Positions 1 through 5,091 of a stretch of DNA of 5,116 bases are shown here, in pieces. Both the position numbers and the translations under genes were made by a program. The stretch is from Anaeroplasmataceae bacterium (GTDB lineage Bacteria; Bacillota_I; Bacilli_A; Acholeplasmatales; Anaeroplasmataceae): positions 1 through 5,116 of the forward strand of contig JAIDMV010000114.1 of assembly GCA_029050385.1 (NCBI GenBank), written 5' to 3'. Numbering within the stretch: position 1 is the stretch's first letter; every line of letters starts with the position of its first letter. The notes beneath the pieces are model-generated. The model worked only from the letters and a program-made list of their open reading frames with translations, ran no database searches and had not been told where the DNA came from.

Positions 1-14
1 AAATAGTTTATAAG

Positions 15-23
15 TTATCCACA
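15..23 (+). promoter_or_regulatory. DnaA box (perfect consensus)
   Basis: The 9-mer TTATCCACA is an exact match to the bacterial DnaA-binding consensus. It sits in the AT-rich interval upstream of rpmH, where DnaA-box clusters of the Bacillota origin are normally found. A weaker candidate on the opposite strand (61-69, TTTGTATAA) differs from the consensus at one position, but in such AT-rich DNA it may be chance. Confidence 0.75.
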
Positions 24-61
24 TTAATAAAAAAATTTTTAACATTTTTCTCAAAAAATTT

Positions 62-90
62 TTGTATAAAAAAAGTGTTCTTCTTATAAT
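62..90 (+). promoter_or_regulatory. possible second, upstream rpmH promoter
   Basis: A perfect -10 hexamer TATAAT (85-90) lies 17 nt after TTGTAT (62-67), which keeps only the TTG of the -35 consensus. The spacing is ideal, but the -35 is poor and the surroundings are AT-rich, so this is a weak call next to the better promoter downstream. Confidence 0.3.
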
Positions 91-112
91 AAAAAAAATT
101 AGTAAAAAATGT

Positions 113-141
113 TTGACAACCCTATTCTTTTTTGTTAGAAT
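113..141 (+). promoter_or_regulatory. sigma-A promoter of rpmH
   Basis: A perfect -35 TTGACA (113-118) is followed, after exactly 17 nt, by the -10 TAGAAT (136-141). A TG one base upstream (133-134) makes it an extended -10. Transcription would start near 148, giving a leader of about 33 nt before rpmH. A strong promoter is expected for a ribosomal protein gene that leads the cluster. Confidence 0.85.
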
Positions 142-180
142 ATTATAGCGTGGTTTCGTAAGAAAGGTAGGTATGAAAAT

Positions 181-315
181 ATGAAAAGAACTTATCAACC
201 TAATAGACGTAAAAGAAAAGTTACTCATGGTTTCCGTGCTAGAATGGCTACTAAGAATGGTCGTAAAGTTTTAGCTCGTAGACGTAAAAAAGGTAGAAAA
301 CAATTAACTGTATAA
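181..315 (+). CDS. rpmH: 50S ribosomal protein L34
   Basis: This encodes the 44-residue L34 protein of the large ribosomal subunit, the normal length for the family. The translation starts MKRTYQPNRRKRK, followed by THGFRARM and a run of Arg/Lys-rich sequence (KVLARRRKKGRK), which is the hallmark of L34; the protein is strongly basic and binds 23S rRNA. The start is fixed by the conserved MKRTYQP opening. The best Shine-Dalgarno-like element, AAAGG at 163-167, is rather far (13 nt) from this ATG. A second ATG at 173 opens only a three-codon frame that overlaps the rpmH start. It is the first gene of the conserved rpmH-rnpA-yidC-jag cluster and has its own good promoter. Confidence 0.97.
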   Translation: MKRTYQPNRRKRKVTHGFRARMATKNGRKVLARRRKKGRKQLTV

Positions 316-329
316 TTTTATAATAAATA

Positions 330-335
330 TTGACA
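330..335 (+). promoter_or_regulatory. isolated -35-like TTGACA before rnpA
   Basis: TTGACA is a perfect -35 hexamer in the rpmH-rnpA gap, but the segment 16-18 nt downstream (ACAATAT region, 353-359) is a poor -10. It might give rnpA and the downstream genes a weak promoter of their own, bypassing or feeding the hairpin at 342-379. Low confidence. Confidence 0.2.
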
Positions 336-341
336 AAACAT

Positions 342-388
342 GTACAACCAGAACAATATATAGGGATTTTTGGTTGTACTTTTTGTTT
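342..388 (+). terminator. intrinsic terminator or attenuator between rpmH and rnpA
   Basis: GTACAACCAGAA (342-353) pairs with TTTTGGTTGTAC (368-379), giving 12 pairs that include one G-T wobble around a 14-nt loop. The stem is followed directly by TTTTTGTTT (380-388). This fits an intrinsic terminator, although the stem is AT-rich and the loop large, so partial read-through is likely. Its position suggests that rpmH is expressed more highly than rnpA and the genes beyond, which are read either through this hairpin or from an internal promoter. Confidence 0.65.
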
Positions 389-416
389 ATTATAAGAAAT
401 CTGCAGGGTATAATCT

Positions 417-779
417 ATGAAAAAACAATATCGCGTAAAGAAAAGTAAGGAAATAGAAGAAATTTTAAAGAATCATCATTTTTCGAGCAATCCTTACTTT
501 ACAATTTATATAAAAGAACAACACGAAACCAACCATTTTCGTTATGCGATGAGTGTCGGAAAAAAAATAGGTAATGCTGTAGTAAGAAATCATTTGAAAC
601 GTCAAATTAGAGCGGTGGTTAGAACTCTTAATGTGCTTCCTACTGTGGACGTTTTTATCGTTGCTAGAGGAAAAGTTGTAGATTTAGATTTTCAAGGAAT
701 TGAAAAAGAATTAAAACATCTTTTTCAAAAGCAAAAATTACTTGTGAAAGGAGAAAAAAATGATTCAATTTTTAAATAG
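417..779 (+). CDS. rnpA: ribonuclease P protein component
   Basis: RnpA is the protein subunit of RNase P. It binds the catalytic RNA (rnpB) and the 5' leader of pre-tRNA during tRNA 5'-end maturation. The 120 residues match the usual length (about 110-125). The N-terminal part begins with basic residues and a KSKEIEEILKN helix. The signature lies in residues 49-65: GKKIGNAVVRN followed by HLKRQIR, the family's basic RNR-type helix. Residues 77-86 (VDVFIVARGK) form the typical following strand. The start ATG has CAGGG at 404-408, 8 nt upstream. The 3' end overlaps yidC by 20 nt in another frame, so the two are probably translationally coupled. Confidence 0.95.
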   Translation: MKKQYRVKKSKEIEEILKNHHFSSNPYFTIYIKEQHETNHFRYAMSVGKKIGNAVVRNHLKRQIRAVVRTLNVLPTVDVFIVARGKVVDLDFQGIEKELKHLFQKQKLLVKGEKNDSIFK

Positions 780-1755
780 ACATAAGCATAAGCTTATGAT
801 GCTCGGATTTTTATTCGTTTTACTTCTAGGTTTAACGAGTTGTAGAACAAATTCCAATAGCTGGACAAATAGACCTTATGTAGATAACTGGGCAGGATAT
901 TCACAGGACTTTCGATTTGATTCTTCATGGGAGGCAATGTGGGGATGGCCAGTATCCATTTTATCTTGGCCAATTGCTTGGATTTGTTCGCACATTGGTA
1001 AAGGCTTAGGAAATTCTTTCTTTTGGGGTATATTATTTACTACGCTGATTGTTAGAACTATAGCATGGCCAATTTATTCTAAACAAAATAGTATGAGTTT
1101 GAAAATGACTTTGATGCAGCCAGAAATGAATCGAATTCAAAGAAAGTATGGAAATCGTAAGGATCCTCAATCTCAACAACAAATGCAAATGGAAATGATG
1201 AAACTTTATAAAAAATATAAGATGAATCCGTTAGGATGTATCTTACCAATGTTTATCCAATTTCCAATTTTTATGGCAATGTATGAGGTTGTAAGACGTA
1301 TTAATGCAACTTCAACAATAAATGTAAATGGAGTAGATGTTATACAATATGGTACATTTGCCTTACAAAATACAAAACTATTTAATTTCTTTGAGTTAAA
1401 TACATCTTTCTTTGATGCAACAGCAATTCAAGATAAGATTTTTGCGGTAGTACTTGCTGTAGCTTTTGGTGCATTGACAATATTATCTCAAAAACTAGCA
1501 CAAAGAAAGCCAAAATATATAAAGGATTATAAGAATCCGAGAGCTACAAATTCTCAACAAGATCAACAACAAAAACAAATGAAGATGATGAGTTATGTAA
1601 TGACAATTATGTTCGTGTTTATGTCATTATCTTCCACATCCTTAGCTTTATATTGGTTAATCGGTGCTATTTATCAAATATTCCAAAGTTTTGTAGGACG
1701 TAAATTGAATGAAATTAATTATTATAAGGCTCAAAAAAAGAGTACTGTAATATAG
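760..1755 (+). CDS. yidC: membrane protein insertase YidC/OxaA/SpoIIIJ (lipoprotein form)
   Basis: YidC inserts and folds membrane proteins, alone or with SecYEG. The 331-residue product has a lipoprotein signal (basic start, hydrophobic residues 12-25, lipobox LTSC with Cys28), as in Gram-positive SpoIIIJ. A Trp-rich extracellular linker (about 29-80) follows, then TM segments around 86-106, 156-175, 228-246, 277-292 and 294-312. Arg99 in LIVRTIAWP is the conserved groove arginine, and NPLGCILPMFIQFPIF (156-171) is a family signature. The charged, Gln/Met-rich cytoplasmic loop C1 spans about 113-155 and a basic Gln-rich loop about 249-276. At 331 residues it is longer than B. subtilis SpoIIIJ (about 260), mainly from the linker after Cys28 and the segment 180-225. 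AAAGGAG (747-753) lies 6 nt before the ATG. Confidence 0.95.
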   Translation: MIQFLNRHKHKLMMLGFLFVLLLGLTSCRTNSNSWTNRPYVDNWAGYSQDFRFDSSWEAMWGWPVSILSWPIAWICSHIGKGLGNSFFWGILFTTLIVRTIAWPIYSKQNSMSLKMTLMQPEMNRIQRKYGNRKDPQSQQQMQMEMMKLYKKYKMNPLGCILPMFIQFPIFMAMYEVVRRINATSTINVNGVDVIQYGTFALQNTKLFNFFELNTSFFDATAIQDKIFAVVLAVAFGALTILSQKLAQRKPKYIKDYKNPRATNSQQDQQQKQMKMMSYVMTIMFVFMSLSSTSLALYWLIGAIYQIFQSFVGRKLNEINYYKAQKKSTVI

Positions 1756-1767
1756 GAGAGGTGTATT

Positions 1768-2370
1768 ATGCAAAAGAAAGTAGAAATCGTTGCAAAAACA
1801 ACAGAAGAGGCCTTAGAAGAGGCAGTAAAAAAATTACATCTATCAAGTGATAAAATATTTATTAATGTTTTAGGAGAATTACCAGAGGGATTAAATTGTG
1901 AAGCTTTAGTAGATGTTAACTTAGCATTAGAGGGAAAAAAATATTTAGAAAATATTTTAAGAACACTAAATGTTGGATATCAAATTGAAGCTAGAACTGT
2001 GGGCGATTCTCAGATTTATTTTAATATTGATAGTAATGAAAATCCTTTATTAATAGGAGTAAAAGGCAAAACATTAGATGCTTTACAAATTCTTGTGCGT
2101 ACCTTAATTTCAACTTACACTAAAGAAAAAATTGTTTCAACTCTAGATATTGGAGCTTATAAAAGCAATCGAGCTCATCAATTAGAAATACTTGCAACTA
2201 AAACCGCTAAAGAGGTTGCAAAAACAAAAATTAGTGTTAAATTAAAACCAATGAATTCATATGAAAGACGTGTAATTCATGAAAAATTAAGTGAATGGCG
2301 CGACGTTTATACTGAGTCAGAAGGCGAAGGAGAAACACGTGCAATAGTGATTAAACCAAAGAACGTTTAA
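1768..2370 (+). CDS. jag: KH-R3H RNA-binding protein Jag/KhpB (EloR)
   Basis: Jag (KhpB, also EloR) is a cytoplasmic RNA-binding protein. In related Gram-positives it is linked to cell elongation and often paired with KhpA. The 200-residue protein has three parts: an N-terminal Jag_N-like domain (about 1-50), a KH domain with its GxxG loop as GVKG (97-100) followed by KTLDALQ, and a C-terminal R3H domain with Arg167 and His171 in ERRVIHEKL. The tail carries the family's SEGEGETRAIVI segment. The N-terminal domain lacks the KKGFLG-like basic loop usual in Jag_N; the segment there reads IFINVLGELPEGL. The Shine-Dalgarno sequence AGGAGAGGTG (1754-1763) overlaps the yidC stop codon, so coupling with yidC is likely. 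jag is the last gene of the rightward cluster. mnmE, which commonly follows, is absent. Confidence 0.93.
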   Translation: MQKKVEIVAKTTEEALEEAVKKLHLSSDKIFINVLGELPEGLNCEALVDVNLALEGKKYLENILRTLNVGYQIEARTVGDSQIYFNIDSNENPLLIGVKGKTLDALQILVRTLISTYTKEKIVSTLDIGAYKSNRAHQLEILATKTAKEVAKTKISVKLKPMNSYERRVIHEKLSEWRDVYTESEGEGETRAIVIKPKNV

Positions 2371-2390
2371 TCATATAAAATAATAAAATG

Positions 2391-2436
2391 ATAAAAGCCA
2401 AAATATGTTGAAAAATCAATGTATTTTGGCTTTTAT
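2391..2436. terminator. bidirectional terminator between jag and gerQ
   Basis: A 21-pair stem (2391-2411 with 2416-2436) closes on an AAAA loop, with only two wobble pairs. Its core is AAAAGCCAAAATA against TATTTTGGCTTTT. The right arm ends in TTTT and continues into T-rich sequence; on the other strand the left arm does the same (AAAA on plus reads as TTTT on minus). It lies between the convergent ends of jag (stop at 2370) and gerQ (stop at 2458), so it can end transcripts from both sides. Confidence 0.9.
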
Positions 2437-2457
2437 TGTTATTTCAATATTAGGATT

Positions 2458-2808
2458 TTATTTTGTGTTTTGATAAGGATAATAGTAATTGATTTCTTCA
2501 TCAAATGTTACATAATTTAAGTAAATTGTTAGTAACAAATAACGCATATTATTAGATGGGTCAGAAATAATAATGTGATCTTTTCCTGCAGCTTCTAGTT
2601 TTCCTTTGAAAATCTTAGAACCCCATTGTGAATTTTCAAAATTCATGTAAACAGAAACCATTTTACCTAGATTTAAACGTAAAATATTTTCAATATAGGA
2701 TTGTTCGTCAGACATATCAGTGGTTTGTTGTTGAAATGGATAATATCCGCCAGTATAGCCTCCACCGTAATAGCCATATGGATTTGGATTTGGGTAAAAA
2801 TAATTCAT
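2458..2808 (-). CDS. gerQ: spore coat protein GerQ
   Basis: GerQ is a coat protein needed in Bacillus for CwlJ to reach the spore and act during germination. The 116-residue product has a low-complexity N-terminus rich in Tyr, Gly, Pro and Asn (1-25), a QQQTT stretch (26-30), and then the conserved GerQ domain (about 33-110). Key blocks are EQSYIENILRLNLGK (35-49), VYMNFENS (53-60), FKGKLEAAGKDHIIISDP (67-84), RYLLLTIYLNYVTFDEEI (89-106) and YYYPY near the end. It is shorter than the B. subtilis protein (about 180 residues), mainly in the N-terminal low-complexity part. The first lysine is at position 49, so the N-terminal lysines cross-linked by transglutaminase in B. subtilis are absent. 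AAAGGA (2817-2822, minus strand) lies 8 nt before the ATG. It starts 15 nt after the cwlJ stop, so the two are co-transcribed. Confidence 0.93.
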   Translation of the reverse strand: MNYFYPNPNPYGYYGGGYTGGYYPFQQQTTDMSDEQSYIENILRLNLGKMVSVYMNFENSQWGSKIFKGKLEAAGKDHIIISDPSNNMRYLLLTIYLNYVTFDEEINYYYPYQNTK

Positions 2809-2823
2809 TTGTTTTTTCCTTTC

Positions 2824-3252
2824 TTAATAACAATTTTCGTTTTCACTTGGAGCATAGAAGCAATGTTGTTTATAGGTTCCGCTATGCTGTTGATTCCACC
2901 ATGTTTTTCTACATTCGGATCCATGAGGATTGTAGAACCATAATGCATGGGTGGCAGGAGGGAATTTTTCTCCCTCTAAAATACGTTTTGCTAGTTTTTT
3001 ATCTACAGATCTTGCTGCTTGATAAAAATAACCTTTAGATGTTGCTTCAAATCCTCCAGGCTTTTGCATTACTGCCTTTTCAACTGTATTAATTTTCTTA
3101 AAATCTAGGCAGTTTGCGACTGCACGATTTACACAAACATTACCGACTAATAACATGCCTTTTTGGCCTTCTCCCTCTGCCTCTGCTCGCATTAATCTTG
3201 CTAGTAGCTGTAGTTCTTTATCGGTATAAGCTATTCTTGCCAGTTGAATCAC
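2824..3252 (-). CDS. cwlJ: cortex-lytic cell wall hydrolase CwlJ (SleB family)
   Basis: CwlJ is a spore-coat cortex-lytic enzyme of the Hydrolase_2 (SleB/CwlJ) family that degrades cortex peptidoglycan containing muramic-delta-lactam during germination. At 142 residues from the GTG at 3252 it matches Bacillus CwlJ in length. RAEAEGEGQKGMLLVGNV (22-39) carries the expected catalytic Glu24, followed by the conserved VNR (41-43). FEATSKGYFYQAARS (68-82), ALWFYNPHG (103-111) and HCFYAP (130-135) are further CwlJ blocks. There is no signal peptide, as expected for a coat enzyme made in the mother cell. The start is uncertain: the Shine-Dalgarno sequence abuts the GTG, while an in-frame CTG at 3243 (product of 139 residues) is ideally spaced and aligns with the usual CwlJ N-terminus. 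It is the first gene of the cwlJ-gerQ operon. Confidence 0.92.
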   Translation of the reverse strand: MIQLARIAYTDKELQLLARLMRAEAEGEGQKGMLLVGNVCVNRAVANCLDFKKINTVEKAVMQKPGGFEATSKGYFYQAARSVDKKLAKRILEGEKFPPATHALWFYNPHGSECRKTWWNQQHSGTYKQHCFYAPSENENCY

Positions 3253-3258
3253 TCCTTA
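3252..3258 (-). promoter_or_regulatory. ribosome binding site of cwlJ (bears on the start codon)
   Basis: On the minus strand TAAGGAG is a perfect match to the anti-Shine-Dalgarno core, but its last G is also the first base of the GTG at 3252. From its end to the CTG at 3243-3241 are 8 nt, an ideal spacing. The intervening in-frame codons are ATT and CAA. The site therefore favours a start at the CTG (or possibly ATT) over the GTG. Confidence 0.65.
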
Positions 3259-3265
3259 CATCTAA

Positions 3266-3295
3266 ACATTATGATATTTAGTTAAAAAATATAAC
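3266..3295 (-). promoter_or_regulatory. sigma-E-like (mother-cell sporulation) promoter of cwlJ-gerQ
   Basis: Read on the minus strand, GTTATATT (3295-3288) is followed after 14 nt by CATAATGT (3273-3266). This resembles the Bacillus sigma-E pattern of an ATA-centred -35 and a CATAnnnT -10. cwlJ is sigma-E dependent in B. subtilis, which supports the reading. The start point would fall near 3259, giving a very short leader. The sequence is AT-rich, so chance resemblance is possible. Confidence 0.5.
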
Positions 3296-3322
3296 TTGAA
3301 ATAAAAAATATTTACGAAAGAA

Positions 3323-3350
3323 TTGACATTTTAAAGATTTGTTATAAAAT
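3323..3350 (+). promoter_or_regulatory. sigma-A promoter of the asnS T-box transcript
   Basis: TTGACA (3323-3328), 16 nt, then TAAAAT (3345-3350); the overlapping TATAAA at 3343-3348 would give a spacing of only 14 nt. Transcription should start near 3357, shortly before the first T-box stem. It is divergent from the cwlJ promoter, with no overlap. Confidence 0.7.
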
Positions 3351-3373
3351 AGGAATATATAATTAAAATCTGT

Positions 3374-3597
3374 GATGAGGATTGTTCTATTAACCATTGT
3401 TTTTAGAGAGTCTATGTTAGGTGAAAATAGATAACATATAATAGAATGAAACACCTTTGAGAGATGGAAGAAAATTAAGTAGAACCATACGTGTTTCCGC
3501 GTTAAGGATAAAGAGTGCTATAGATATTTATATCTATAGAAATAAGGTGGTACCACGGAAAATTCGTCCTTAGCTTTGGCTAGGGATTTTTATTTTT
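3374..3597 (+). promoter_or_regulatory. T-box riboswitch, asparagine specific, controlling asnS
   Basis: This leader binds uncharged tRNA-Asn and then allows transcription of asnS. Stem I starts at GATGAGG (3374-3380) and closes with CCTTTGAGAG. It contains the AG bulge AGAGAG (3405-3410) and an apical hairpin (3413-3418 with 3433-3438) whose loop holds GGTGAAA (3420-3426). The specifier is best read as AAC (3450-3452), an Asn codon, in the context GA-AAC-ACC. The stem II pseudoknot region carries the familiar AGAACC, CCGCGTTAAGGA and AGAGTG segments (3481-3516). Stem III is a perfect 9-bp hairpin (3518-3526 with 3531-3539). The T-box AAGGTGGTACCACGG (3544-3558) has the tRNA-binding bulge TGGT at 3548-3551. 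The antiterminator pairs 3544-3547 with 3568-3571 and 3555-3557 with 3565-3567. Confidence 0.95.
3567..3597 (+). terminator. regulated terminator of the asnS T-box
   Basis: TCCTTAGC (3567-3574) pairs with GCTAGGGA (3579-3586) around a TTTG loop, followed by TTTTTATTTTT (3587-3597). The left arm shares TCCTT with the antiterminator (CGTCCTT, 3565-3571), so the two structures exclude each other. Charged tRNA-Asn lets the terminator form; uncharged tRNA stabilises the antiterminator. Confidence 0.93.
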
Positions 3598-3609
3598 AAG
3601 GAGGAAAAT

Positions 3610-4992
3610 ATGAGAACAAAAGTAAAACAATTATTTAGAAAATCACAAGAATTACAAAATCAAGAAGTAACTATAATGGGTTGGGTAAGAACAAATAGAG
3701 CCCAAGCTCAATTTGGTTTTTTAAATATAAATGATGGTACATATTTTGATAATCTTCAGGTTGTTTATGATGAGAAATTAAGCAACTTTGAAGAAATATC
3801 CAAATACCGTGTTGGAATGTCTGTAAAGGTCGTTGGTAAGGTTGTTTTAACACCTGAAATGAAGCAGCCTCTAGAGATACACGCAACAAGCGTAGAGATG
3901 TTAGGAGATTGTCCTGAAACTTATCCAATTCAACCAAAACGTCATACAAGAGAATTCTTAAGAGATGTGGCTCATTTAAGACCAAGAACAAATTTGTTTA
4001 GTGCGGTTTTTAGAATCAGAAGTGTTGCTGCTATGGCCATCCATAAGTATTTTCAGGATAACGGATATTTGTATGTCCATACACCATTAATTACATGTGC
4101 AGATTGTGAAGGGTCTGATCAAATGTTTAAGATTTCAACTTTAAATTTCAATAATTTACCTTTGGAAGATGGAAAAGTTGATTTTTCTAAGGATTTGTTT
4201 GGAAAGCAAGCTTTTATTACAGGCTCTGGACAATTGCATGGTGAAACTTTTGCTATGGCATTTAGTGATATTTACACTTTTGGACCAACCTTTAGAACAG
4301 AAAATTCTAACACAAAAACGCATGCAAATGAATTTTGGATGATAGAACCTGAAATGGCATTTTGTGATTTGGAAGGATTAATGGATATTGAAGAGGAAAT
4401 GCTTAAGTTTGTTGTGGATTATGTTTTAAAAGAGTGTCCATTAGAAATCCAATTTTGTGATCAATTTGTAGCCAAAGGCTTAAAACAAAAATTAACAGAT
4501 TTATTACAATCTAAATTTGTAAGAATTTCTCATCATGATGTCATCGATATATTAAAAAATGCTGAAGTAAAATGGGAGTTCTTGCCAAGTTATGAAGACG
4601 ATATTGCAAAAGAACATGAAAAATATATTACAGAGCATTTCAATGGTCCAGTATTTATTACAAATTGGCCAAAAGACATTAAAGCTTATTATATGAAGTT
4701 GAATCCAGATGGAAAAACTGTTGCTGCAGTAGATTTGGTAGTTCCACAAGCTGGAGAATTAATGGGTGGTTCTCAAAGAGAAGAGGATTTAGAAAAGCTT
4801 CTTGCTCGTATGAAAGAATTACATATTGATCAGGAAGGAATTGATTGGTATTTAGATACAAGAAGATTTGGTGGATGTGTCCATTCTGGCTTTGGTATGG
4901 GATTTGAAAGACTTGTAATGTATTTGACGGGAGTAGAGAATATTCGTGATGTTATTCCATTCCCTAGAACCCCTAAAAATTGTGAATTTTAG
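3610..4992 (+). CDS. asnS: asparaginyl-tRNA synthetase
   Basis: AsnRS is a cytoplasmic class IIb synthetase that attaches asparagine to tRNA-Asn using ATP. The 460-residue protein has an N-terminal OB-fold anticodon-binding domain (about 18-98, VTIMGWVRTNR onward) and a catalytic domain. Motif 1 lies around 144-161 (HKYFQDNGYLYVHTPLIT), motif 2 at 224-245 with TFRTENSN (227-234) and EFWMIEPE, and motif 3 at 427-434 (GFGMGFER). The protein ends in the AsnRS-typical VIPFPRTPKNCEF. SGQLHGET (206-213) and the TENSNTKTH pattern separate it from AspRS. Its length and the segment around 170-200 resemble the longer E. coli-type AsnRS rather than the roughly 430-residue Bacillus form. AAGGAGG (3598-3604) sits 5 nt before the ATG. 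The T-box leader upstream makes expression respond to asparagine supply. Confidence 0.97.
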   Translation: MRTKVKQLFRKSQELQNQEVTIMGWVRTNRAQAQFGFLNINDGTYFDNLQVVYDEKLSNFEEISKYRVGMSVKVVGKVVLTPEMKQPLEIHATSVEMLGDCPETYPIQPKRHTREFLRDVAHLRPRTNLFSAVFRIRSVAAMAIHKYFQDNGYLYVHTPLITCADCEGSDQMFKISTLNFNNLPLEDGKVDFSKDLFGKQAFITGSGQLHGETFAMAFSDIYTFGPTFRTENSNTKTHANEFWMIEPEMAFCDLEGLMDIEEEMLKFVVDYVLKECPLEIQFCDQFVAKGLKQKLTDLLQSKFVRISHHDVIDILKNAEVKWEFLPSYEDDIAKEHEKYITEHFNGPVFITNWPKDIKAYYMKLNPDGKTVAAVDLVVPQAGELMGGSQREEDLEKLLARMKELHIDQEGIDWYLDTRRFGGCVHSGFGMGFERLVMYLTGVENIRDVIPFPRTPKNCEF

Positions 4993-5002
4993 TTTAGATT
5001 TA

Positions 5003-5034
5003 GAAAGTTCTTTCTTAAGAAAGGGCTTTTTTTT
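5003..5034 (+). terminator. intrinsic terminator of asnS
   Basis: GAAAGTTCTTTC (5003-5014) pairs with GAAAGGGCTTTT (5019-5030) around a TTAA loop, with three G-T wobbles. The descending arm merges into TTTTTTTT (5027-5034). It begins 11 nt after the asnS stop codon, so asnS appears to be a single-gene transcript. Confidence 0.9.
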
Positions 5035-5091
5035 CGTCTAAAAATTACAATTTGTTTTTTTATTCTAAAATTTTATAAAAAAACCTTGGTA

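Larger units (their letters stand above)
1..180. other. oriC-proximal intergenic region upstream of rpmH
   Basis: This stretch holds no gene. It is very AT-rich, with repeated A/T tracts such as the near-palindromic A-run/T-run blocks around 29-40 and 53-63, one consensus DnaA box, and promoter elements for rpmH. In Bacillota, dnaA and rpmH usually flank this interval divergently, and it forms part of the replication origin. That dnaA lies just left of the window is inferred from this conserved order and not seen. A lone box at the very edge suggests that most of the origin lies outside. Confidence 0.6.

Noticed and set aside
29..63. A/T palindromic blocks as a terminator or origin unwinding element
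   Set aside because: The blocks contain no G-C pairs to make a stable stem. An unwinding role is possible but cannot be told apart from general AT richness here.
787..798. Palindrome CATAAGCTTATG near the start of yidC
   Set aside because: It arises from the codons of the basic His-Lys-rich signal-peptide start. It has no partner site and no T-tract, so chance is the simplest explanation.
2628..3038. Plus-strand open frames across cwlJ and gerQ (2628-3038 and 2701-2943)
   Set aside because: They run antisense to two well-recognised genes, have no Shine-Dalgarno sequence, and their translations resemble no family I know.
3671..4861. Minus-strand open frames within asnS (3671-3991, 4552-4749, 4679-4861)
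   Set aside because: They are antisense shadows of the unambiguous asnS gene, with no initiation signals and no plausible protein features.
181..4992. Use of an alternative code (TGA as tryptophan), as in some low-GC relatives
   Set aside because: None of the seven genes ends in TGA, but all reach full family length under the standard code without in-frame TGA, and tryptophans are encoded by TGG. Seven stop codons are too few to be meaningful.
4993..5091. A further gene or RNA after asnS
   Set aside because: Apart from the asnS terminator, the stretch is AT-rich with no open frame, promoter pair or RNA fold that I can support.
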